DNA of 64,000 nucleotides. Source: Nicotiana tabacum (Eukaryota; Streptophyta; Magnoliopsida; Solanales; Solanaceae). The notes under the pieces are model-generated. The model was not told where the DNA came from, did no database searches, and worked only from the letters and a program-made list of their open reading frames with translations. Numbering within the stretch: position 1 is the stretch's first letter; every line of letters begins with the position of its first letter. Where the stretch lies: the NCBI RefSeq assembly GCF_000715075.1, contig NC_134097.1, positions 130,012,997 through 130,076,996 on the forward strand, in the 5' to 3' direction. The translations under genes and the position numbers were made by a program. This document shows positions 28,350-39,184 of this stretch, one piece after another.

Positions 28350-30950
28350 TGTAAGCACGTGATTTTTAACCCTCCCCGAGAATTTTCACATTTTTAGCGT
28401 GAATATGTGAAATTGGGTCTAGTATAGCTATTTTAACTATTTTACCTTATTTTGTTGCAAAAAGAAAAAATCACAAAATATATATATAAATTTTAGTTTA
28501 TGTATTTCTCATAAACTTGAAAAATACAAAAAAATTGTACTTTATTTTGGTACTTTATATAAAATTCGAAAATTACAAAAAATATAATTCTATTAATGAT
28601 TTGTAGTCATTTTAATTTTGGAAAAATACAAAAAATATTACTTTATATTTTGTCTTTATTAAAAAACGAAAATTACAAAAAATAGTTTTTTATTAATATT
28701 CTATAGTCATTTTAACTTTGAAAAATACAAAAAAATATTACTTCATATTTTATCTTAATATTTAAGAAAAACGAAAATTACAAAAAAAATAGTTTCATTA
28801 ATATTTTGTAGCTATTTTAAATCTTTAAAAAAAATAAAATATTTTAAAAAAATATATAGTTTTGTTTAAATACTAGTCTTATTTTTGGTAGTTATTTTGC
28901 TTACATAGGACTAGTTAAGCAACGTGTTCCTATTTCTCGGGTCCGGGCAAAAGAATAATATTCGGGTTCAAACTACCCGGTTTTAGGCCTAATTTTCGGA
29001 CCTAGCCCATAATAAACCGTGTCCAGGACACGTGGGGAACCCCACCACGCGTGGGGGACATATGCCTTGAACCCCACCACGCGTGGGCTCATTTTTCTGG
29101 GCAAAGACTATACAAATACACGGACAAAACTTTGAATTGGGGGGATTTTTGGGAATTTTGGAATTTAAAAAAAAAAAAAAAGAAAAAAAAAAGAAAAAGA
29201 AAACAGCTACTGTTGACGCTTCTTCTTCATAAAAGAAGAAGAAGCAAAAACCTAAAGAAAACAGAACAAAACCAGCCCCCCTCCATTACCAAGCAGACCC
29301 CTCCCCCTCGTCGTCATTTCCAAACCCAACACCAAACGAACGCCATAACCACTAGCCCGTTCGTCGCCCCAGCTGCCGGAACCACCGGAGCCCCGTCGAG
29401 ACCCACCACTGTTTCTGCCTCCTCCATCACCACCATCAACAAACCACCATTGTTACCCATCTAGCGTCGCCACCAGCTTCACCAACACTACGACTAACAC
29501 CTTCCCCGGCACCCCTACTGTCCAAACCACCTACTGCCGCAGGTCCAGCCATGAACGACCACCCTCGTCCTCCCAAACACCACCCCGACGCCATAACCAC
29601 CACCCCCCACGTCCAAACCACCAAACAGGTCCGTCAGTAGCCCCCTCCCCCCGCGTCGACCTTACTGCTGTCGACGTCGTTCCGTCTTTCGCAGGCAGTT
29701 GCGGGTTGCCGCGATCCCGCCTTGCCGAGTTTTCTGTTTTCCGTCGAGGTCGACTTTGGTTCGTCGAGGTGCTGTCCGAGGTTCCGTCGTTGTTCTTCGT
29801 TCAGAGAGGTCCGGCTTGAGTTCCGTCGGAATCGTGTTTGTCGTCCTGAGTTTGTCGAGGTGCAAAGGTTAGTAAACCTCGATGTATTAGATAAATAAAC
29901 TTACGTTGAATGTTGGAGATGCAATATAAAAATTGGTATGGAAATTTTCTGCCTATGTTTCATTGTCTGCATTTTGGTTCATTTTGCGTTGTGTTATTCT
30001 TGTTTATTTGATGTCATTTAATCAAGTTGGGCTAGTTGTTCTATGACACAAGTTTGACATTAATCTGTTCGTCTTTTCCTTCGGTTAGTTCATTCGAAAA
30101 AATAGTATTAGTGCATGTTGTTACTACTACCGAAATACTCATTTGCTAAAACTCTTTTTATTAAACTTCTAACAAGTTATGAGATTTTAGTTGTAAAGAA
30201 GCTGTAAGGTTTAGTATGGTTAAAAACGTAAAAATGGCATCCCTTTAAAAATATAAAAAATAAATAAATAGTAAATAATAATAATAAAAAATAAAATGAG
30301 ACGAGCCTCGCCAAATAAAAGGGACAAATTGCGGGGCCCTCACAAAATATATGTATTAAATATTTAGATCCCGGGATGGGTCGTTTAGCAAATTTCACGG
30401 CCCTACCCAAAAATAATAATGTGCTAGTCGCTTTAGGCGCACCTTTAATAATCTAATTTTCTTAAACTCGGGTGTGCATTTCATGCGACCCAAATCCAAA
30501 TCCTAAAACATCAAATAAAATATGTTTCGGATTGTGGGTGCATTTCATGTGACACAGTCCAAAGATATATTTTAAGCGATGTTCACATTCTTGTAAAAAC
30601 AATAATAATAAAGCGGTTAAAAGATAAATTTGCACATAAGTTCATAGTGTATTAAAAATCAGATAAATAAGCCAAATATAACAGTTGAGCGACCGTGCTA
30701 GAACCACGGAACTCGGGAATGCCTAACACCTTCTCCCGGGTTAACAGAATTCCTTATCTAGATTTCTGGTACGCAGACTGTAATATAGAGTCATTATTTT
30801 CCTCGATTCGGGATTAAAATTGGTGACTTGGGACACCCTAAATCTCCCAAGTGGCGACTCTGAAATAAACAAATAAATCCCGTTTCGATTGTCCTTTAAT
30901 TGGAAAAAACTCCCTTGCGCCCCACGGGCGCGGAAAAAGGAGGTGTGACA
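28350..30950 (+). repeat. Ogre LTR2 (2601 bp), shared by both units
   Basis: Internal sequence lies on both sides: PPT on the left and PBS on the right. It shares 29273 (C), GACTAAC near 29491 and the AAATAAAATAT form with LTR3 against LTR1, and has one private T (about 30118). Confidence 0.93.
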
Positions 30951-30954
30951 GCTC

Positions 30955-30972
30955 TGGCGACTCCGCTGGGGA
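30955..30972 (+). other. Ogre unit 2 primer-binding site
   Basis: Identical to the unit 1 PBS. Confidence 0.8.
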
Positions 30973-31558
30973 TTAATAACCCAGAACCACTGGTTCAGGG
31001 TTAGAAATTCGAGCTTAGATAAATTGTTATATTTGGCTTTATCTGATTTTTTACATGTTTTAAGCCTAATGTGCTAAATGTTGCTTTTACCGCTTTGATA
31101 TTATGTGAACTGTATATAAATTGTGCCGAAACCCATCTTCTCTCTGAGTCTTCTAAATCATGAAGAAGGGCGTACTTCGTATGACTTCTTTTCTGTATAG
31201 TGTCAAATCCCAATTTAGAACGAGGTTCGGATAAGTTGCTAAGCCGGTGAAGCTTCTGTATTCCCGGTACGCTGCCCCCCCTCGGCTCGAGCTGTCCGCT
31301 CGGGTAAGCCAGGTCTAGAACAAACACCCAGGTTCTGAACCTAGTATAACAAAGCCACATGCCGGATCCCTAGTAGGAACGTTTATTTGCATCATGTGCA
31401 TTTGACTTAGGGGACTCAACACAGGGGTTGGGTCCGTCTAGGACAAGCAACCTGAAAATAATAGACCATCTTATGGCATCCTATGTGCTACATGTTGTAT
31501 TTAGTCAAGGGCGTATGGGTCATTGGGTCATTCCCAGCATAATGTTATTTTAATCAAA

Positions 31559-31772
31559 GCATGGGGAACATTTGTGGAATCCAAGAAGCCTTGGAATTCC
31601 CTATGTCCCTCACGCTTGCTTTTTGGGAAAACACATGGGGAACATTTATGGAATCCAAGAAGTCTTGGAATTCCCATATGTCCCCCACGCTTCATATGTT
31701 GGGAAAAGCGCATGAGGAGCATTTGCGGAATCCAAGAAGTCTTGGAAATCGTTATGTCTCCCATGCCACATT
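31559..31772 (+). repeat. Leader hairpin triplet, unit 2
   Basis: Same three units and pairing as at 13692-13905. Confidence 0.75.
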
Positions 31773-32544
31773 TTTGAAAGAAATAATAAATAAAATAAAA
31801 AATTACAAATAAAACAAAGCATGAAAATTCAAAAAGATTTTGTATGTTTTCATTATTTTCCACAGATTAAAAATAAATCGTGAAAAAGAGGAGAAAATAA
31901 CAGCATAGAAGTCCGAGTAGAGTCGAAACTCTGCCGAAATTTTAAAAATGAAAAAATGTCTTGTTAGTTTGTTATATTAAAAGCAAAGGAAAAATAAAAA
32001 AAAAATCACCATTGTTCTATCTGTTTTTTTAAAAAAATATTAAAGAAAATAGTTTGTTTTGCCATTAAATGAAAATGAAAAAGAGTTTGTTTTTTTTAAA
32101 AAAAAATGTTTTATTTTATTTTATTTTGTTTGTCTATGAAAACGCCAGAAATAAAAATAAAAAAGAGTCCAGCGTTGAATGTGATTTTATTATTTGTTCC
32201 AAAAATAAGTATATATATAATCCAAAAAAAAAAATCAAAAGAAGGTTCAAAATTCAAAAAGATAAATGAAAAATCCGAAAATAGATTCTTCTTTAGAAAA
32301 TTCAAAAAAAACATGTTAGAAGCATTTCTTATATTGAAGGTAAAATTCCGAAAATATTTTCTTCTTTTTTTAGAATAAAAAAAATGATGAAAATTCAAAA
32401 ATATTAGTTTTGCTTTTAAAAAGAAAATCAATCAAAAAATAATATTTCCTTGCTTCTTTTAAAGTAGTTCTTTTAAACGAAAATTCAAAAAAAAAAGGGT
32501 TAGTCCATCTGCTTATTATTATTTGCCTACTTATTCTTATTTGA

Positions 32545-32610
32545 CCGAACTACGCTGGTTTGATTCTCACCGGATGTGAGATACGTAGGCAACCCTCATC
32601 GGGTCCAACC
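32545..32610 (+). repeat. CTACR structured motif, unit 2 copy 1
   Basis: Identical to the unit 1 counterpart. Confidence 0.75.
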
Positions 32611-32767
32611 CCACCTTCTCAAAAAAGAAGGAATGTTTTATGTTTTTCGTTAATTTGTTTGTTTGTTATGAATGAAAAATAATAGTCTATTTGATTGTTG
32701 TGGGAAAAATAACAAAAACAAAAAATATAGAAAATGGAAAAGGGTCCTCTCAAAAATAGTTTATTCG

Positions 32768-32834
32768 CCCGAACTACGCGGGTTTGATTCTCACCGGATG
32801 TGAGATACGTAGGCAACCCTCATCGGGTCCAACT
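32768..32834 (+). repeat. CTACR structured motif, unit 2 copy 2
   Basis: Identical to the unit 1 counterpart; 151 nt before ORF1. Confidence 0.75.
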
Positions 32835-32985
32835 CCCCTTTCCATTTTACCAATAATGATATACCATAAAGCATATATGTACACACATGTATATAAATAC
32901 ATATACTGTTTGTTTTGTTTTCCAAGATTTTTGTTTAGAGTCAAAATAAAGGTTTCTGTTTTGGCCTAAAAGGTCACCTTAATAA

Positions 32986-35031
32986 ATGTGCAGGATGAGC
33001 ACAGAGAAAAATGAACCATTCTCGGCCCTCAGCGAGGTCCCCCTACAACTCCACATGTGGTGGAATGATTTGGAAGCCAATAGCAAAGAGGTAGTAGGAA
33101 GAATATTGGGAGGTTTTGTAAATTTGTTGGGCGTTAGGCCAAGGACAGATATTCTTGAAGCTCTAATACCATTTTGGGACCCAACCCGCAATGTATTCCG
33201 TTTTGTTGACTTTGAACTTTCACCAACACTTGAGGAAGTCGCCGGATATGCGGGATTGAATGAGAGGTTAAGAGGGCAATATTTGCTTTCGCCAAGGCCA
33301 GTGTCTCCGCATGCGTTTCTGGATCTACTAAGCATTAGTCGGAAGGTACAACATGACGATTTATCGAGAGGATATTGTGATCTCCATTTCTTGTATCAGC
33401 GGTACGGAACCCCGCAGGGTTTTGAGGAACCAAACCTTGGGTTAACTCACGGAGGGAACAGAAACAAATGGGAAGCAAGACGTACTTTGGCTTTTATCAC
33501 AGCATTCTTGGGAGTCATGGTCTGTCCAAGGAAGGATAAAAAGATAGAGATAGGTCTGGTAGGGATGGCCGACGTGGCAATCAAAAGAACCAATAGTACT
33601 GTGGTTCCTTTGATTTTGTCCGAAATCTACCGGGCTCTGACTATATGCCGAGAAGGAGGCAAGTTCTTCCAAGGTTGCAACCTGTTACTTCAGCTATGGA
33701 TGCAGGAACATCTCCATCACCGAGTAGGATACATGAACCACGGGTTGACCGAGAGGAATTGTATCAGCGGATTCAAGAAGCGCATGACAGGCGCCAGATT
33801 TCCTGAAGGCGTCGAAGCATGGTTTACACGGTTAAGGTCAACAACAGCTGACCAAATTGAATGGGCATTCGGTTGGTTGGCTGATACTGAGGTGATCTAC
33901 ATGTCGGCTGAAGAATGTCATGTTCTCTTAATAGGCCTTCGCAGCATCCAGCCATATGCCCCTCATCGGGTATTACGACAATTGGGCAGGTTTCAAGTAG
34001 TCCCTACTGACGAAGACATGAGCAAGCATGCCTTAGAATTAAGCCCGGGAGTCATATTCCCCGAGGGGAAGATTAGAAAACTGTGGCATGAATGTAGATT
34101 CTTGGAGCCCAAGACCATGGTGCGAGAACTAGCCAAAGGTGAGGTAGACCCAAAGTACGATGCTTGGTTCAAAGGAAGGTTTCAGATTCGGCAAAGACCT
34201 GCTAAAAGGGCACACGTCCAACACTTCACAGATGATTCGCAAGAGCAATGGGGATGGTTAAAAAGGGAGGAAGGTTACCGGGTTGAAATCGGGAAGCTAA
34301 AGCAACAAGTAGAAAGACTTACATTCGAGAACAATGTGCAAGCCGCTTCGGAGCAGGCTGAAAGAAACAAGCTAGCCCAAGAAAACCAAATCTTGAAGGC
34401 CCGCCTTCACCAAGACAGTAAGAGTGACGTTGACCGACAGAAGCGTCGCTCTGACGAAAGATTGATAGCAAGTTTGAGAAGTCAGGTCATCCAGAGCCAA
34501 GAAGAATTAGAACAATCAGAAGCATGCATAGCAAGGATGAAGGTCAGATGGGCAAGGCACACAATGGCCCGGAAGCAGCGTTTGCAACAGGTCATAAGGG
34601 ATTATGAGATGAGCATCGGAATATTGAGGGAGACGAACTCCACTCTACATGATCGGATCGTCAAACAAGCACGAGATGCCCAAGCCGACAGAAGGCGATG
34701 TTACGATGCAATGACCAGAATGGAAAGACGAATGGAGATATTCCAGGATCAGCTTGCCAACAATGCGCAAACACTGGGGTTGAAGAACCGACAGATAAGG
34801 CATTTGTTCGCAGAAAGGGACAACATTCCAGGAAGGATCGACGAGATTGGGCATTACATCTACATGAGATGCCTGGCATGCGAGCAAATGCCTCGGAAGA
34901 CCCTCCTTGTTTCCATCATGGGTTGCGTCCACCGAATCATGAATGAGTTGAAAGGTCTGCAGAGAGACCTCACACCAAGGGCCGCGGAAAGGCCGAATGA
35001 TGCCTCGCGGGCCCCTAAGTTGGAAAATTAA
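32986..35031 (+). CDS. Ogre ORF1 protein, unit 2
   Basis: 681 codons with the same predicted protein as unit 1 (15122-17167): DUF7745-like N-terminal domain, coiled coil, conserved C-terminal block. The intact and unchanged state of ORF1 in both units agrees with a very recent duplication. Confidence 0.85.
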   Translation: MCRMSTEKNEPFSALSEVPLQLHMWWNDLEANSKEVVGRILGGFVNLLGVRPRTDILEALIPFWDPTRNVFRFVDFELSPTLEEVAGYAGLNERLRGQYLLSPRPVSPHAFLDLLSISRKVQHDDLSRGYCDLHFLYQRYGTPQGFEEPNLGLTHGGNRNKWEARRTLAFITAFLGVMVCPRKDKKIEIGLVGMADVAIKRTNSTVVPLILSEIYRALTICREGGKFFQGCNLLLQLWMQEHLHHRVGYMNHGLTERNCISGFKKRMTGARFPEGVEAWFTRLRSTTADQIEWAFGWLADTEVIYMSAEECHVLLIGLRSIQPYAPHRVLRQLGRFQVVPTDEDMSKHALELSPGVIFPEGKIRKLWHECRFLEPKTMVRELAKGEVDPKYDAWFKGRFQIRQRPAKRAHVQHFTDDSQEQWGWLKREEGYRVEIGKLKQQVERLTFENNVQAASEQAERNKLAQENQILKARLHQDSKSDVDRQKRRSDERLIASLRSQVIQSQEELEQSEACIARMKVRWARHTMARKQRLQQVIRDYEMSIGILRETNSTLHDRIVKQARDAQADRRRCYDAMTRMERRMEIFQDQLANNAQTLGLKNRQIRHLFAERDNIPGRIDEIGHYIYMRCLACEQMPRKTLLVSIMGCVHRIMNELKGLQRDLTPRAAERPNDASRAPKLEN

Positions 35032-35224
35032 TCTTTGGTTGAGTCTTGTTTATTTGGTTTTGTTGTTTTTCCATATGTTGTTTTCTTTTCTTTTAGTCAA
35101 AACGGCTTAAGAACTGTGGAGTCTGTACTATTGCTATTCCTTGCTTGAAGTAATTTGTAATAGCAAAATTTTGAGAATGAATTTAACGATTTCACAAGAA
35201 TTTTGTGTTTCTTTACTTTAAGGC

Positions 35225-35288
35225 AGAACTACGCCTGGTCTGATTCACGCGGGGACGTGATACGTAGGCAATCCCCATAAGATTCGAC
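35225..35288 (+). repeat. CTACR structured motif, unit 2 copy 3
   Basis: Same as 17361-17424; between ORF1 and gag. Confidence 0.75.
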
Positions 35289-35575
35289 CGCTTTTAATAA
35301 ATAAAAATAAAAATACAAAATAAAACACAGGGTTTCCCAAAGTACTTTAAAAATGGATGAATGAGCAAACCGGGATGACGTATGTTGTTTGAGGCAAGGC
35401 ATGTAGAAACGATTAATTGCCTAGGTGCATTGCATCCTCTATGTGTTATGATCAAATCTGTTAAGCTCTAACACTAACAAAGTTTGTTGTTGTCTGATAC
35501 AAGACAGTTAGTTGTTAAAGAATTCTGGCAACACATTCATACCAAACCAGATCCAAAGGACCGGTAGCAACAAGC

Positions 35576-36019
35576 ATGACCACTTCTGAGAATAGTAATG
35601 AGGAAGAAAGGCCGATGAGCCAGTTGCTAAAAGAGGCAATGGAAAAGATTGAAAGGATGGGACTAGAGATGCATGCAATGCAGCTAGCCCTGGCCAAAAC
35701 GCAAAAGAGCCCTGAGACACTGGGACACGTGCCGGAGTACCCTCACTCTGGCCCTTCCACAAGCCGCCCAAACCCCCTCTATCATCAAGAAAGAAGCCCT
35801 CATGATTCCCAAGCTCCACCACCCCATCAACCTCTCCCAACATCCAATATTCCCATTTTTGTGGGACCTGCATCAGCCCCTTTGCAACGAACGACCAGTG
35901 AGCCATTGTTTCAGGCTCACGATACACAATACTATCCCCCTGAGCCTACATTCCACGTTTGGAAGTACCGGCAGAGGATGAGAAGCCGGTTAAGGCCCCT
36001 GAACAGGATGAAGTGTTAA
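35576..36019 (+). pseudogene. gag: Ogre gag N-terminus, unit 2 (out of frame)
   Basis: Same 147-codon frame and same register break as unit 1. Sharing the break means the frameshift was present before the tandem duplication, or in the element that inserted. Confidence 0.72.
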
Positions 36020-39006
36020 GAAAGTTCAAAAGCCTGGAGCAATCCTTCAGAAACTTGCACGGGCTAGGCAATCAAGTCAGCGTGGCATACAAAGATCTGT
36101 GCCCTTTCCCAGATGTCCAACTCCCGGCTGGGTTCAAGATGCCCAAGTTTGATTTATATGAAGGGCACGGTGATCCCATGGCACATTTGCGGGGATTCTG
36201 TAGCAAAATGAGAGGGGCAGGAGGCAAGGATGAGCTTTTGATAGCTTACTTCGGCCAAAGTCTGAGCGGATCTGCACTGGAATGGTATACCAGGCAGGAT
36301 TTCAGCAGGTGGTACACGTGGGATGATCTGGCACAGGCTTTTGCAGGTCATTTCCAGTACAATCTAGAGATAGTCCCCGACCGTCTCACATTATTGAGAA
36401 CTGGGAAGAAACCCGGGGAAAGTTTTCGCGAGTTCGGATTCCGCTGGAGAGAACAAGCAGCTAGAGTCGATCCTCCCATGAGAGAGGGAGAAATGGTAGA
36501 CTACTTTTTGCAGACATTGGATCCAACCTACTTTGGTCACTTGGTGACAACGGTTGGAAAATCTTTCAACGAGGTGGTCAAAATAGGGGTCATGATAGAA
36601 GAAGGTTTGAGGTCGGACAAGATCTTAAACTATTCGGCACTTAAGGCCACAACCCAGGCTATTCAAAGCGGCACGGGAGGTGCGCTAAGAAGAAAGAAAG
36701 AAGAGGTTGCCACGATCGAGGCAGGCAGTTGGTCCAGGGCTGGCAGGCCGCACTACAACCAACCCAGGCCTCACAGGTCAAACTACCCATACAACCCACC
36801 ACAAAATTTCTATCCACCTCGAGAACCGCATTGTTCCGTACACCAAGCCCAGATATACACTCAGCCTCCGGTTCGCCCACAATGGCGCGCACCGGCTCCC
36901 CAGAACATATATGCACCACCACAAAACACTTACCCTCCACCAAGGGCATATAGAAATCCTTCAGGGGCAGGTTTCCGGGGAAATCCAGATGCCAGAAATG
37001 ACAGGTTGCGGAAACAAAGAACCTTCACCGAACTGGGAGAAACCTACACCGCTGTGTTCCACAAGCTGCGGCAATTAGGTTTGGTTAGTCCTGTCCATAC
37101 TCGGGAACCAAATCCTCCGCCTCAGAATTTGGATCGTTCAATCAGTTGTGAATACTGTTCAGGGATGCTCGGGCACGATACCGAGAAGTGTTGGAAGTTA
37201 AGGCATGCCATACAGGATCTTATTGACACCAATAAGATCGAGGTCCAGACACCGGAGGCTCCTAACATCAACCAAAACCCGCTGCCAGCGCACCACGAAG
37301 CTCACATGATTGAGTTGGTGTGTGAGGGAGGTGAATTAAGAAAACCCTCACAAACAGTGATGATGATCCAAGCTGCCCCAAAAGAAGTCTTAACCAGTGG
37401 AGGAACAAATGTACAGTCGCAGGGAGAAGGCGTCAAGCCGGTAGTAATATGGGGGAAGAACCCGTCCGCCATAGCAAGCAAACCCGAGCCAAGCAAGTTG
37501 GTAATACCAGGGATCCTGCCCACACCGGCGGTCGTGTTGAAAGGGGTATGTAGAGAACGGGTAACCATAAAGCCGGTGGTCCAACTGCCTATGCTTGACA
37601 GCAGGGTTGTGCCCTGGAAATATGAAAAAGCAGTGGTGACGTACCAAGGAAAACAGGTGGAAGAAGTCAGTTGTGAAGCGCAAGGGCTGACCCGATCAGG
37701 TCGATGTTTTGTTCCGGTGGAGTTAAGAAAAACCAACCCAGTGGCAACCAAGAAGCCAGTGTCAGAGGAAGAGGCTGAAGACTTCCTAAGGAAGATGAAA
37801 GTACAAGACTATTCTGTGGTTGAGCAGCTGAGAAAAACGCCTGCCCAGATCTCACTATTGTCATTACTCCTCCATTCCGAGGAACATCGCAGGGCCCTGT
37901 TAAAGATACTGAACGAGGCCCATGTACCCAGTGAGATTTCCGTAAACCACCTGGAAACCATTGCCAGCAAGATTTTCAAGGTGAACAGGGTAACATTCTC
38001 AGATGATGACCTGCCGATGGAAGGTACGGAGCATAACAAAGCTCTATATCTAGCTGTCAAATGTGAAGACTCGGTGGTAACTCGAGTATTGGTGGATAAT
38101 GGCTCAAGCGCCAATATTTGTCCATTATCCACCCTGGACCAGTTAAAGATTGACCGTGGAAGAATCCGGGAGAATAGCATCTGTGTCCGAGGGTTTGACG
38201 GAAACGGAACAGCCACTGTGGGGGATGTTGTACTTGAACTAACCATTGGCCCGGTCCTGTTTACCATGGAATTCCAGGTGTTGGACGCCACGGTATCTTA
38301 CAACTTGCTGTTAGGACGACCTTGGATTCATGCAGCTAAAGCGGTGCCTTCCACCCTACATCAGACAGTGAAGTTCGAGTGGGAAAGACAAGAGGTCGTG
38401 TTGCACGGCGAGGATACGACATGCACCATGGGCGGAACCATTGTGCCTTTCATAGAGACCACTGATGACAAGGGTCCCTGGGTCTACCAGATTCTCGATA
38501 CAGGGTCGGCCAACAAAATTTCTGAAGGAGAAATCATCCCGCACCCTAGGGTGACTGCCGCAACAGTAATGATGGTATCAGAAATGCTGGGTAATGGGTT
38601 TGTGCCGGGAAAAGGCCTGGGAGTTGAACTTCAAGGGATAGTCCAACCTGTCTCCCTTCCTAAGAATCTGGAAACTTTCGGGTTGGGGTTCAAACCAACC
38701 GCAGCAGACAGGAAGCAAGCGCGAAAAATGAAGAAGAGGGTCTGGTTTCTGCCTAAACCAGTGCCACGCCTCTCAAGGTCTTTTGTTAAAGCTAGTGCCA
38801 AGGGGTCAGCGATCCCAAAGATTCGAGGACCTTTGATCGGCATAAGTGAAGACCTGAATCAGAGTTTTGAGAGACTATTCGCGGATGTCAGTATGGTGGA
38901 AGCTGGAGAGGGTTCCAGCAGAGCAGAGATACAATTTGTGGGGCCTGAGGCCAAGACCAACAATTGGACGGTTACTCCTCTCCCTGTCCGAGGGGAGTCT
39001 TGGTAG
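35959..39006 (+). CDS. gag-pro: Ogre gag-protease, unit 2
   Basis: 1015 codons from a TTG, with the same domains as 18095-21142: gag core, CX2CX5HX4C knuckle, DNGSS protease, G-patch-like tail. I saw two residue differences from unit 1: Ala to Val in SRVVPW (near 37606) and Glu to Lys in IFKVNR (near 37978). One silent T/C change lies near 38309. Neither residue change touches a catalytic motif. Confidence 0.87.
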   Translation: MEVPAEDEKPVKAPEQDEVLRKFKSLEQSFRNLHGLGNQVSVAYKDLCPFPDVQLPAGFKMPKFDLYEGHGDPMAHLRGFCSKMRGAGGKDELLIAYFGQSLSGSALEWYTRQDFSRWYTWDDLAQAFAGHFQYNLEIVPDRLTLLRTGKKPGESFREFGFRWREQAARVDPPMREGEMVDYFLQTLDPTYFGHLVTTVGKSFNEVVKIGVMIEEGLRSDKILNYSALKATTQAIQSGTGGALRRKKEEVATIEAGSWSRAGRPHYNQPRPHRSNYPYNPPQNFYPPREPHCSVHQAQIYTQPPVRPQWRAPAPQNIYAPPQNTYPPPRAYRNPSGAGFRGNPDARNDRLRKQRTFTELGETYTAVFHKLRQLGLVSPVHTREPNPPPQNLDRSISCEYCSGMLGHDTEKCWKLRHAIQDLIDTNKIEVQTPEAPNINQNPLPAHHEAHMIELVCEGGELRKPSQTVMMIQAAPKEVLTSGGTNVQSQGEGVKPVVIWGKNPSAIASKPEPSKLVIPGILPTPAVVLKGVCRERVTIKPVVQLPMLDSRVVPWKYEKAVVTYQGKQVEEVSCEAQGLTRSGRCFVPVELRKTNPVATKKPVSEEEAEDFLRKMKVQDYSVVEQLRKTPAQISLLSLLLHSEEHRRALLKILNEAHVPSEISVNHLETIASKIFKVNRVTFSDDDLPMEGTEHNKALYLAVKCEDSVVTRVLVDNGSSANICPLSTLDQLKIDRGRIRENSICVRGFDGNGTATVGDVVLELTIGPVLFTMEFQVLDATVSYNLLLGRPWIHAAKAVPSTLHQTVKFEWERQEVVLHGEDTTCTMGGTIVPFIETTDDKGPWVYQILDTGSANKISEGEIIPHPRVTAATVMMVSEMLGNGFVPGKGLGVELQGIVQPVSLPKNLETFGLGFKPTAADRKQARKMKKRVWFLPKPVPRLSRSFVKASAKGSAIPKIRGPLIGISEDLNQSFERLFADVSMVEAGEGSSRAEIQFVGPEAKTNNWTVTPLPVRGESW

Positions 39007-39184
39007 TAGGCTTTGATTAATGTTTTGTTTGTTTGTTTGTTTGATCGGATTATTCAAGGGTGTAATCCCAATTTTACTTTCGTTTTGTAAAAGTGTGAAC
39101 CCTTTTTATCCTGCAAATTTAATAAAGTTCTTTTCTTTTGTCCCGTTTTTAATTTCTTGTTTTGTTCTTTTTCTTTCTGAACAG
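39003..39184 (+). other. Predicted intron between protease and RT, unit 2
   Basis: Same donor choices (39003 or 39006) and acceptor (39184) as unit 1. Confidence 0.65.

Larger units (their letters stand above)
30973..32985 (+). other. Ogre unit 2 leader, non-coding
   Basis: Same content and order as the unit 1 leader, differing mainly in A/T run lengths. Confidence 0.75.
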